Positions 34,811 through 42,998 of a DNA stretch of 64,000 nucleotides are shown one piece after another. The notes under the pieces are model-generated. The model ran no database searches. It was not told where the DNA came from and saw only the letters and a program-made list of their open reading frames with translations. The DNA comes from Companilactobacillus farciminis KCTC 3681 = DSM 20184. GTDB lineage: Bacteria; Bacillota; Bacilli; Lactobacillales; Lactobacillaceae. The stretch is from contig NZ_CP017702.1 in assembly GCF_002706745.1 (NCBI RefSeq), forward strand, positions 2,356,001 through 2,420,000, in the 5' to 3' direction. Within the stretch, counting starts at the first letter, position 1. Every line of letters begins with the position of its first letter. The position numbers were made by a program, and so were the translations under genes.

Positions 34811-35781
34811 ATGAACTTATCAATCGAAGTATTCTTACAGTTACTGGCAAACGAGAAGTGTCAGACTAAAGATATTGCTGCAAAGCAAGATATCACTATT
34901 CGAACAGCTCAACGTGCAATCAAAGAAATTAAAGTTGCTTTTGATAAAAGCGTCGTTCTCAACCAATATTTTCAATTGAAAAAAATCGGTCACGCTTATT
35001 CTATCGACCAAAAATATTTATTGGACCAAAATCAAGTGTTGATTCTAATCAAAATTTTAATTGCAAGCCGTTCACTAAATAGCACCGAATTACCACGATT
35101 GACTAACAAAATGTTAGACATGTTGACACTACAAGAACGTGACGTCGTCAGCGAATCCGTTATGACTGAACGCATTACCGATAATTATTTAACTGATGAA
35201 AGTTTTCGAATCGAAAAAATGGGTCAACTGGAGCAATACATCTATCACAAGCAAAAAATTCGTTTCGTTTATACTGACCGCTATCCTTCTGAAATTCCCA
35301 ATATTGAAACCATCGAGATGCTACCGATCCACACTTTTTTTGATAATCTTTACTTCTTCATCATCGGTCTAGTTAAAGATACGCAGGAATACCGGACTTT
35401 TCGAATAGACTGGATGGACAAAATTGAACCAATCCATTTAAAGATACCTATGGAGCACAGCAAATATCACGATCATGGCCGAGAAACTCGCTATGAAGCC
35501 TTTGGTTATCAAGGAAAAAAGACCCGTATTCAATTCGAATATTATGGCTATATGGAATACATTCAAGATATCTTCCCTAGTTGTAAAGTTATTAAAACCA
35601 TCGATAAACCAAATCGTTTTCCATTTTCAGTTAAAGTTTTGGAAATGAAGTTAACTACTCTGATGGAATCAAGTTATGGTTATTAGGCGAAACAACAATT
35701 TTAAGAGTTTTATCACCCAAATCTATCGCAGACGATATTCGTGACACTTTACGTGAAGGATACGAAAGATATTTAGAGTAA
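34811..35781 (+). pseudogene. WYL-domain HTH regulator, frameshifted near the C-terminus
   Basis: The in-frame part (34811-35686) gives an N-terminal HTH (TKDIAAKQDITIRTAQRAIKEI, about 15-40) and a WYL ligand domain (FVYTDRY, then EYRTFRIDWMDKI). It ends early at TAG after SSYGY. In the frame +2 bases later, from about 35652 to 35781, the sequence continues VNYSDGIKLWLLGE..VLSPKSIADDIRD, exactly the C-terminal WYL extension expected. Adding one A in the GGAAATG run near 35646 joins them to 323 residues. It may be a real mutation or a sequencing error. Start at 34811 has AGGGGG upstream. Divergent to the SLAP gene. WYL regulators bind nucleotides or nucleic acids. Confidence 0.75.
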
Positions 35782-35784
35782 AAA

Positions 35785-35810
35785 AAACAGCCAAAATTGG
35801 CTGTTTTTTC
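35785..35810. terminator. Bidirectional terminator between WYL gene and rlmH
   Basis: AACAGCCAA and TTGGCTGTT form a tight stem with A- and T-runs at both sides, serving two convergent genes. Confidence 0.9.
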
Positions 35811-35817
35811 GTAGTTT

Positions 35818-36297
35818 CTATTTGTGATAAGTTCGATGATTAATAATCATGAATGAACGGTAAATTTGTTCAGTCAGAACTAAACGCATCAATTGATGTG
35901 GCAAAGTAAATTTACCAAAACAGATGCTCATATCAGCCCTTTTGACAACTTCTGGACTGACACCTAATGATCCACCGATGACAAAAGTAATGTCAGAAGT
36001 TCCATATGTGGATAAATCATCGATCTTTTTGGCAAGTTGTTCAGAAGTAAGCTCCTTACCTCTCAAATCAAGCAAAATGACAAATTCCTTATCCTTGATT
36101 TTACTTAATATTCGTTCTCCTTCAATTTGTTTCACTTTGAGATCTTGGGCTTCACTCAAACTTTCAGGTGCTTTTTCATCTTGGCACTCAACTATTTGAA
36201 ACTTGCAAAAAGCGCCCAAACGCTTAGCATATTCAGCAATACCGGCCTTAAAATACTTCTCTTTTAGCTTTCCAACTGTAACCATTTTAATATTCAT
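35818..36297 (-). CDS. rlmH: 23S rRNA (pseudouridine-1915-N3) methyltransferase RlmH
   Basis: A 159-residue SPOUT-class enzyme. It starts [16 protein letters not shown] and ends with HRTYHK, where the usual end is a YHK tripeptide; the trefoil-knot region reads [13 protein letters not shown] and [21 protein letters not shown], which bind SAM. It methylates the pseudouridine in helix 69 of the large subunit. Next to htrA/wal in many Firmicutes; here a DnaA-box cluster, a repeat copy and an IS element lie between them. The ATG has AAGGAG 10 bases upstream. Confidence 0.95.
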   Translation of the reverse strand: MNIKMVTVGKLKEKYFKAGIAEYAKRLGAFCKFQIVECQDEKAPESLSEAQDLKVKQIEGERILSKIKDKEFVILLDLRGKELTSEQLAKKIDDLSTYGTSDITFVIGGSLGVSPEVVKRADMSICFGKFTLPHQLMRLVLTEQIYRSFMIINHRTYHK

Positions 36298-36486
36298 AGT
36301 AAAAAAATCTCCTTACTTCTTATGATACGAAAATATTCTAATATTGCCAAATTTATTTAAAATAACGAATTATCATGACTATTACATTGTGCACAAAAAA
36401 ATAAAAGTTTGTCTAATTTTGTGTAACACTTATTATTCCCAGTATCATAGGCATTATATACGTTGTGTCTACTTTAGATTAAAAAA

Positions 36487-36584
36487 CTATCCACAGCTGT
36501 GGGTAACCCTGTGGATAACTTTTATATACTGATTTAATCGGATTTTTACATAGTTATTCACATTTTTTGGTAACTTGTGGATAA
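36487..36584. other. Cluster of five DnaA boxes
   Basis: Three boxes match TTATNCACA fully: minus 36510-36518, plus 36554-36562 and minus 36576-36584. Two more have one mismatch: CTATCCACA (plus, 36487-36495) and TTACCCACA (minus, 36498-36506). All lie within 98 bases of AT-rich DNA between rlmH and the IS element. There is no dnaA or dnaN beside it, so it is more likely an auxiliary DnaA-binding region than the origin itself. The surrounding gap 36298-36805 also holds repeat copy B. Confidence 0.85.
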
Positions 36585-36708
36585 CTAAATATTATTAGTT
36601 TTCTGAAAAGTCGAAATAAATTTCAAAAACATTCATAAACGTTCAAAAAAAGCCGTGAAACCACTATTTTAGGATTTTCACAACTTTCATGCCAAACGGA
36701 TACCAAGT

Positions 36709-36783
36709 ATTCCGTCCTCCATAGCAAAGAAAATTTGGCTGGAACGACTTGGAGCCTTTGCTATTCCGGACTGGATAGTGGTT
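36709..36783. repeat. Interspersed repeat, copy B (internally deleted)
   Basis: It begins with the same TATTCCGTCCTCCATAGCAA block as copy C, then loses ten bases after GGAAC and about 90 more after CCTTTGCT, ending with ATTCCGGACTGGATAGTGG like copies A and D. The second deletion lies between TTTGCT and TTCGCT, as in a slip between short direct repeats. Outer AACCACTAT/ATAGTGGTT arms (36658-36667 and 36775-36784) also pair. Confidence 0.8.
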
Positions 36784-36884
36784 TTATATTTTTAATCTCT
36801 AAACAAAATAGCATCTACTCAAAGAGACTTGCGTTGGCACCTGTCAAGTTGATATTTGAAATAATATAAAAATTGAATATTTTT

Positions 36885-37778
36885 TTAGATGGCCATATCC
36901 CAGTGTTCTGCTGGGGTATGGCCATTTATTGTTTGTGATCTGTTTATATGATTGAAATAGTGAATTCCTTCGTTGACAAGTTTGACTAGTTCTTTGTAAG
37001 TCTTAGGCATTGGATGGCGATTCATCCAACGTAATTTGAATTCACTCCACCAACGTTCCATTGGTGAATTATCGTACGGTGTACCTGGTCTTGACATACT
37101 TCTAATAACGCCATGTTCATCTAAAAAATTTCCAAATGATAATGACGTAAACGCTGATCCGCGGTCCGTATGGACCATCGGACACACATTACCAGCTTTT
37201 GTAAATGCACGTTGAAATACAATTATTTCAGCTGCTGAAGTTTCTGTAAGGCTGATATTACTTGAAATTAAATAACGACCGTAGAGGTCTAAAACTCCAC
37301 TCAAACGGACTTTATATTCGCCGTTTAAGCCGTAAGGAATTTCTGTTGAGTCACATAACCAGACTTGATTAGGTCCCGTTACCTCGAAATTTTGATTCAG
37401 TACATTATCTTGTATATAAATCTCTTTTTGTTTAGAACGATTGTGTTTCTTGATTCTAGACTGACATTTAATGTCTAATTCTCTCATTAAACGTTTCACT
37501 TGTTTAAGTGAAACCTTAAATGTGATTTGATTATCCGCTAATAGGTTAATCAATATCTTGCCTGCACCAATAGTCTTAGTATTTAATTCGTACCAGTACA
37601 TAATACGTTCTTTTAATAGCTTATCTTGAAGTTCCTTTTCCGTTTCTGTACGAGTCCAGTATTTGCTATATGCTTGTCGGCTAACACCGACAACGCGCAG
37701 TAAAACGGTTATGGCTCCATGATTATTTTGACTGACTTCCTTTATTGCCTGGTAAGCCAATCTATGTTGTTGTTTCAC
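36885..37778 (-). CDS. IS3-family transposase OrfB
   Basis: A 297-residue integrase-like transposase. The N-terminal helical part (about 1-115) is typical, then the DDE core: Asp in WLCDSTEIPYG, Asp in HTDRGSAFTS, Glu in PMERWWSEFK. The start is GTG at 37778, which overlaps the OrfA stop (GTGA), so it is made by coupled initiation or by frameshifting in the GGGGGTGA stretch into an OrfAB fusion. All catalytic residues are kept, so the element may be active. Confidence 0.9.
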   Translation of the reverse strand: MKQQHRLAYQAIKEVSQNNHGAITVLLRVVGVSRQAYSKYWTRTETEKELQDKLLKERIMYWYELNTKTIGAGKILINLLADNQITFKVSLKQVKRLMRELDIKCQSRIKKHNRSKQKEIYIQDNVLNQNFEVTGPNQVWLCDSTEIPYGLNGEYKVRLSGVLDLYGRYLISSNISLTETSAAEIIVFQRAFTKAGNVCPMVHTDRGSAFTSLSFGNFLDEHGVIRSMSRPGTPYDNSPMERWWSEFKLRWMNRHPMPKTYKELVKLVNEGIHYFNHINRSQTINGHTPAEHWDMAI

Positions 37779-38449
37779 CCCCTGTGCTGAATTTCTTGCA
37801 ATTTTTTTGCGAATTCCTCAATTAATTTTTGGTCTTTTAATTGGGATTCCAATTCTCTGATTTTTAAATGCGCTTTATCTAATTCTGTTAAGTCATCTTT
37901 TGCTTTGTGATGGCCCCGGCCATCGATCAAAGCTTTATAACCGCCGTCCTTGGATTTTAAAACCCAAGAACGAACTTGTTGATAAGATATGGAATACTTT
38001 TCTGCAGCTTCCTTATAAGTATGTTTGCCCTTAACGACATACTCTACGATTTCGATACGTTCTTCAAAGGTTATCTTTTTTTTCATAATGGAATTCTTCT
38101 TTCTTGGTGAGCCATCCTTCAACAGTTTTCCATTATTATACTTGAACACCCAGTCCGATACTTGAAAAGTATTTCTTAAACCATATTTATAGGCAATGGT
38201 TTCTAAAGAACCTTTACCTTCAAGATAGTCTGTCACGACTTGTAATTTAAATTTATATGAATATTTTGTACGCTTTGTTATTTCCTTCAGGCCGTCGATT
38301 CCATATTGATCGAAGAGATGGACCCATCTACGAAAAGTTTTATGAACAATATTATTTTTTCTGGCAAATGTTCTGAGTGGATAAGTTGACTCTTTGAATC
38401 CTAGCACTAAATCTAGCTTTTCTTGAAGTGAGTGTTTACTTCTAGGCAT
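37775..38449 (-). CDS. IS3-family transposase OrfA (HTH DNA-binding subunit)
   Basis: A 224-residue protein with at least two helix-turn-helix segments (TFARKNNIVHKTFRRWVHLF near 28-47, and YKEAAEKYSISYQQVRSWVL near 140-160) and a middle HTH-like copy (ETIAYKYGLRNTFQVSDWV). The C-terminal ~35 residues form a leucine-zipper-like coiled coil. It binds the ends. The length of over 200 residues is typical of the IS150 group. Overlaps OrfB by four bases. Confidence 0.9.
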   Translation of the reverse strand: MPRSKHSLQEKLDLVLGFKESTYPLRTFARKNNIVHKTFRRWVHLFDQYGIDGLKEITKRTKYSYKFKLQVVTDYLEGKGSLETIAYKYGLRNTFQVSDWVFKYNNGKLLKDGSPRKKNSIMKKKITFEERIEIVEYVVKGKHTYKEAAEKYSISYQQVRSWVLKSKDGGYKALIDGRGHHKAKDDLTELDKAHLKIRELESQLKDQKLIEEFAKKLQEIQHRG

Positions 38450-38609
38450 AGAAAAATCCTTTCATGAATATCAGATGAATTTATATTATTTCATCTGACA
38501 ACCATAAAAGGATTATCGCAGACTATATCTGAGTAGATGCTATTTGTGATTTCAAATTAATTTAAGACAGAACTCATTTTTGAGTCGAGTTTCTTATTAA
38601 AGATAATCT

Positions 38610-39983
38610 TTATTCACTAGTTTGTTTCGTCAAGTGAACCTTAGCTGTATTCAACTTACCATTACGATAGTATTGAATATTAACTGTATCGCCGACTGAA
38701 TGTGAATATAAGGCTGTATGTAAGTCTGCAACTGATGTTACCTTCTTGTCGCCAAGTTTAACGATAACGTCGTATTTCTTCATACCAGCAGCTTTAGCAA
38801 CTGATCCTGAAGTTGTGCTATAAACTACAACACCTTTAGTTACATCGTCAGGCAACTTCAAACTAGATTGCGATGCATCTGTAATTTGATCTAGATCCAA
38901 GACTCTAATACCAAGTGATGGTCTTTCAACTTTACCATTAGCAACTAATTGATTGATGATCTTAACTACTTCATTACTTGGAATGGCAAAGCCCATACCT
39001 TCAACTGAAGTACCGTCAGTATTTGAAGCTAGTTTCATTGAGTTGATACCGACAATTTGACCAGCAGCGTTAACTAACGGACCACCAGAATTACCAGGGT
39101 TGATAGCGGCATCTGTTTGTAAGACCGTTGCTTCACCAGTAGCTTGACCAGTATTTTGGTCTTGAGTTGTCACGGTTCTATTTGTAGCAGAGATAATACC
39201 TTGAGTAACAGTTGTGGCATATTCACTACCCAATGGAGAACCGATGGCGATTACTGGGTCCCCTGGCGATACGTTGTCGGAATTACCAAATGAGGCTGTA
39301 GCAGGTACCTTACTTCCATCGATTTCCAAAACGGCCAAATCGGTTGTAGCATCAGTACCAACTAATTTAGCAGAAACTTTTGTTCCGTCTTCCAAGATGA
39401 CTTCCAATGAGTCAGAACCAGAAACAACGTGATTATTCGTTACGATGTAGCCTTTGCCATTTTGTTTAGCATAAATTACACCAGAACCTTCACTGTATTC
39501 TTGTAAATTGCTATTGGAACTAGAACTTGAAGAATCAGAATTGGAGTTAGAGTTACTGTCGCTACTACCATTCTCATCTGCTTGACCTTGAGTACTGTCA
39601 GACGATCCACTGTCGCCAAACAAATCACCAAAAATTGATGAAATGTCTCCGTCACTAGATTGTTCCTTTTGCTTTTGAAGATTAATAACCGAAACAACAG
39701 CGCCATTGACCTTCTTATAAGCTCCAGACATCGAACTGGATGTATTTACCTTGGTGTTACTTACTTGCGTTGTGCCGGCAGTATTTCCAACTGAGGCGGT
39801 ATCAGAACTGTTGTTACCAAAGTATGTAAAACCAGCGAAGGCAACAACAACACCTAAAGCGGCTGAAATAAAGGCAACGATTCCCATCTTGAGCAATGAA
39901 TTATGGGATTGATTATTATTGTTATTCCCACGTTTCTTATCATTTACTCTTGATTCAGGTTTGTCTTGATTATCGTTATTCAT
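38610..39983 (-). CDS. htrA: HtrA-type membrane-anchored serine protease
   Basis: A 457-residue protein: charged cytosolic N-terminus (1-32), one membrane helix (about 33-56), a low-complexity linker rich in Ser/Asn/Asp (about 107-162), a trypsin-like domain with His185 (TNNHVVSG), Asp215 (TTDLAVLE) and Ser299 (GNSGGPL), and a single PDZ domain (about 355-450). It degrades misfolded exported proteins outside the membrane. The poly-Ser/Asn linker is unusually long and repetitive. It is the last gene of the wal locus direction and 89 bases after walJ. Regulation by the WalRK system is possible. Confidence 0.93.
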   Translation of the reverse strand: MNNDNQDKPESRVNDKKRGNNNNNQSHNSLLKMGIVAFISAALGVVVAFAGFTYFGNNSSDTASVGNTAGTTQVSNTKVNTSSSMSGAYKKVNGAVVSVINLQKQKEQSSDGDISSIFGDLFGDSGSSDSTQGQADENGSSDSNSNSNSDSSSSSSNSNLQEYSEGSGVIYAKQNGKGYIVTNNHVVSGSDSLEVILEDGTKVSAKLVGTDATTDLAVLEIDGSKVPATASFGNSDNVSPGDPVIAIGSPLGSEYATTVTQGIISATNRTVTTQDQNTGQATGEATVLQTDAAINPGNSGGPLVNAAGQIVGINSMKLASNTDGTSVEGMGFAIPSNEVVKIINQLVANGKVERPSLGIRVLDLDQITDASQSSLKLPDDVTKGVVVYSTTSGSVAKAAGMKKYDVIVKLGDKKVTSVADLHTALYSHSVGDTVNIQYYRNGKLNTAKVHLTKQTSE

Positions 39984-40072
39984 ACAATTTCACTTCCCCA
40001 CACATTTATTAATTCTAATATATCGTTGAATTATGAAAAAACTATGAACGTCTTATGACTAAAATGTTTATT

Positions 40073-40879
40073 TTACAAAGCAATCAGAGGATCAGCCACG
40101 GCTGGGTCAGTATCGTGAATCTTAAAATCACGTCCAACGCCAAAATCATGATCCTCCAAAACTTGGGTGACTTCTGTTCGAGCAACAGCTTTAGTATTAT
40201 TCTCATGGCTCAAATGGCCTAAGAAAATCTGCTTAGTATTATTGCCGATAACATCCATCAAAGTATGTGCGCCATCTTCATTAGATAAATGACCTTTTTC
40301 ACTCAAGATACGTTGCTTCAAAGGCCATGGATACATCCCTTCACGCAACATTTCAACATCGTGATTGCATTCCATCAAATAACCATCGGCATTTTCGATC
40401 GTCTTTTGAACTCGCTCAGAAACGTATCCTGTATCAGTCAAAATAACAAACTCTTTACCATTGTGATAAAACTTATAAAATTGCGGATCAACTGCATCGT
40501 GCGAAACTGAAAAGTTTTCAACATCTAAATCATCTAACGATAAAACTTTGTTGTGATTAAAGACATTGATCTCATCTTCAGAAATTTTGCCAATCTTAGG
40601 CAACATTGCTTCCCAAGTCTTTTGATTGGCATAAACATTGAGATTATAGCGTCTAGCTAAGACCCCAACGCCTTTGATATGGTCAGTGTGTTCATGGGTC
40701 ACAAACAGTGAATCAACAGTATTGATATCTTTTCCAATACTCTCCATGGCACGCTTGATTTTGATTCCTGACAGACCGGCATCGACTAACACGCGGTGCT
40801 TGGGCGTTTCTATATAAGTGGCATTTCCAGAGCTGCTGCTAGCCAGAACACTGATTTTTAAACTATCATCATTGGGCAT
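40073..40879 (-). CDS. walJ: MBL-fold hydrolase WalJ/VicX (YycJ)
   Basis: A 268-residue metallo-beta-lactamase-fold protein. The HEHTDHIKG motif (about residue 65-70) is the metal site; TDTGYVSE and GHLSHEN supply further ligands. YycJ/WalJ homologues are 5'-to-3' DNA exonuclease-like proteins linked to mismatch repair and cell-wall homeostasis. Usual wal operon position after yycI. The start is set at MPNDDS (40879) in agreement with family N-termini, although its GGAG is 12 bases away; an ATG six codons earlier has no good site. It overlaps the end of yycI by 11 bases. Confidence 0.9.
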   Translation of the reverse strand: MPNDDSLKISVLASSSSGNATYIETPKHRVLVDAGLSGIKIKRAMESIGKDINTVDSLFVTHEHTDHIKGVGVLARRYNLNVYANQKTWEAMLPKIGKISEDEINVFNHNKVLSLDDLDVENFSVSHDAVDPQFYKFYHNGKEFVILTDTGYVSERVQKTIENADGYLMECNHDVEMLREGMYPWPLKQRILSEKGHLSNEDGAHTLMDVIGNNTKQIFLGHLSHENNTKAVARTEVTQVLEDHDFGVGRDFKIHDTDPAVADPLIAL

Positions 40880-41684
40880 TGTAACTACTATCTCCATTTG
40901 TTGAACTCTTGATTATGTTACCAGTAAAGGCATTGACCTTCTTAGTAGTTGAAACTTTACTATCTTTATTCTTAATCGTCACGAACCAAACTGGTATGTA
41001 AATCGTACTACCCTTGGCCTCTAACAATTTCGTATAAGCCAAATTAGCATAGGCAATCTTTGAATTGTTAGGAATTTCCGAATTAGCATAAAGGTTCGTG
41101 ATAACATCTTTTTCACTCTTGATCGATTGTCTTTCGTGCAAAATTATCATCGATCTCACATACGTCTGAGTATAACCTAACACTTCACCGTCAGAAATTG
41201 TAAAGATAAGCTGAGCTGTTTTGTCATAAACATCCCCTAAATTACTAGTTGTAACGTAAACCATCTGTGAATGAGTCGACAATTGCGGAGCATACTTGTA
41301 ATTTTTGCCATACAAAATGTTGCTTTCCTTCTTGATAAACTTATCCATAATCTTCTTACGGTTACTTGTAGTAACTGGAATAGGGCTGTCTAAAGTACTA
41401 GCTAGAGTGTGGTTAACTTCTTCATACTGTACTTTTTGATCTTGGAGTTTACTGGAATTTTCTTCCAAATCATCATTAGGTTGCGTTCCTAAATAATAGG
41501 CGTAGCCACTCTTCGAATCCAAACTGCCAAAACTAATATTACGCTTACGCATTTCAGTGACAGTAGAAGTATTGGTTCTAGTACTGCTGACCAACTGTTG
41601 ACTATTGCGAAAAGACAAGAATAAAAAGATATCTAACGAGAAAAATACTATTAAGAATATAACTTCAATTCTTTTAAAATCCAT
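40869..41684 (-). CDS. yycI: Two-component regulatory protein YycI (WalI)
   Basis: A 271-residue single-pass membrane protein: residues ~7-25 form a membrane anchor, the rest is extracellular with the YycI fold. In B. subtilis YycH and YycI sit in a complex with WalK and reduce its activity. Position after yycH and before walJ is the conserved one. The ATG follows directly after the yycH stop codon, with GGAGG 10 bases upstream. Sequence conservation is low among families, so much of the call is by position and topology. Confidence 0.88.
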   Translation of the reverse strand: MDFKRIEVIFLIVFFSLDIFLFLSFRNSQQLVSSTRTNTSTVTEMRKRNISFGSLDSKSGYAYYLGTQPNDDLEENSSKLQDQKVQYEEVNHTLASTLDSPIPVTTSNRKKIMDKFIKKESNILYGKNYKYAPQLSTHSQMVYVTTSNLGDVYDKTAQLIFTISDGEVLGYTQTYVRSMIILHERQSIKSEKDVITNLYANSEIPNNSKIAYANLAYTKLLEAKGSTIYIPVWFVTIKNKDSKVSTTKKVNAFTGNIIKSSTNGDSSYNAQ

Positions 41685-42998
41685 TTACTCTTCCTCCGCA
41701 GTTTGATTTGTCCAATCTTCATAAGCCTTCCAGTGACCATCGATTTTGACATAATACGTTGGTTTCAAGTCGACGACTTTTTCATTATCAGACTCTGTCT
41801 CCCATTGATAACCAACTTCTAGTCCTTCAATATCATTGAGAGAAAATCCTACATCTTGAAGACCTTTGAAGATATCGTTGGTAGACTTCAACTTAGTTGC
41901 TGCTTGATTAGAAGGAACCGGTACTTCTAAGACCGTGTTAACAAAATGTTCCGTACTACCTTGGCGACTGAATTTAATTTGAATCGAACCAAATTGACTC
42001 TTCTTAAAGATTGGGAAACCTTCAACGTATTCTCTAAAAGTTAGATCGCGATTTTTCCAATTTGCATTGTACAGACGCAAGTTAGAGATGGAATCTTGCA
42101 GATTGATAACTTTTTGATATCCACGTTGCAAGAAAGCTAATTGATTCTTAGGCACTGATGTATCAGTAAAGTCAGTGAACGTTAATTCGTCAGTGTTGTG
42201 ATCTGAGACTAAGCGCTTCGATTCACCATAATTGTAGCTATAAACACCATTATCTTCTGACGTTACTAAGCCACTCGTATTCGAATCAAACAGAGCAGTC
42301 GTATATTCACCGTCTTTTTTACCATTGACTACGTATGAATACGACTGCAATTTAATCGGACTAGTATATGAAGTAAAGACGCCGTGCTTCATAATATCCA
42401 ATCTTATCTTCAAATTAATATTGGCTTTCTTTACTAATTTAGTAATCGGCGTTGCAGAAGCATTTCTTACTTTAGCTTTGTAAACAGCATAATTGTCATC
42501 GTTGGCTAAATAAATATTTTGATCCTTTTTATCCTTCAAGTTGATTAAAATTCGATTGAATTGCTTGCCATTTTCGTCTTTGAGACTGTCATTATTCAAC
42601 AAATATCCCAAAACATTAGCCGTTATAGCGGTTAGATAAACCATTTGAATCGTATTTTTAGCTTGAATCACCTTTTGATAGTAGGCACCATCTTTTTTAG
42701 TAACTAGTTTAGGATCACCAATCTTCCAATCTTGCATTATCTTTTGAATACTCAAAGAAATATTTTCATTACTGTTGTAAATCAAGTGTTGGTCGTCTTC
42801 ATCATGCCACATGACTGATGTTGGACTGATAACTTGATTCATTGGTATTTCGTTTTTATTCGACTCAGCGTCAGTTACGTCGATATTTCTCCCACGTTGA
42901 TAGCGGGCAGTATTGGTCCAAATAAAGAAGGACAGGACAATACTAGTAATTACGGCGATAACTAATAACACTTGGACAATTAAACGACTAAATTTCAT
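41685..42998 (-). CDS. yycH: Two-component regulatory protein YycH (WalH)
   Basis: A 437-residue protein with a membrane anchor at about 5-27 and a large extracellular YycH domain (SPTSVMWHDEDDQHLIYN, then a C-terminal VGYQWETES region). It should act with YycI as a negative partner of WalK. The start at 42998 has AGGAGG 9 bases upstream; a longer frame of 24 more codons overlaps walK and is unlikely. It overlaps the walK 3' end by 11 bases. Confidence 0.9.
   Translation of the reverse strand: MKFSRLIVQVLLVIAVITSIVLSFFIWTNTARYQRGRNIDVTDAESNKNEIPMNQVISPTSVMWHDEDDQHLIYNSNENISLSIQKIMQDWKIGDPKLVTKKDGAYYQKVIQAKNTIQMVYLTAITANVLGYLLNNDSLKDENGKQFNRILINLKDKKDQNIYLANDDNYAVYKAKVRNASATPITKLVKKANINLKIRLDIMKHGVFTSYTSPIKLQSYSYVVNGKKDGEYTTALFDSNTSGLVTSEDNGVYSYNYGESKRLVSDHNTDELTFTDFTDTSVPKNQLAFLQRGYQKVINLQDSISNLRLYNANWKNRDLTFREYVEGFPIFKKSQFGSIQIKFSRQGSTEHFVNTVLEVPVPSNQAATKLKSTNDIFKGLQDVGFSLNDIEGLEVGYQWETESDNEKVVDLKPTYYVKIDGHWKAYEDWTNQTAEEE

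Larger units (their letters stand above)
36806..38545 (-). mobile_element. IS3-family insertion sequence (IS150-like group)
   Basis: Inverted ends: AAATAGCATCTACTCA at 36806-36821 and its exact complement at 38530-38545, continued by weaker matches to GCG. Two overlapping transposase frames fill the element. It is about 1740 bp, a bit longer than IS150. I could not find a convincing target duplication: flanks are ACA/GTG or AAA/TTT depending on the chosen end. It is inserted between htrA and rlmH, next to repeat copy B. Confidence 0.85.

Noticed and set aside
36487..36584. DnaA-box cluster as the chromosomal origin oriC
   Set aside because: dnaA and dnaN, which flank oriC in Firmicutes, are not adjacent; I keep it only as a DnaA-binding region.
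36800..38550. Target-site duplication of the IS3-family element
   Set aside because: No direct repeat of 3-5 bases flanks either plausible end, so no duplication is claimed.
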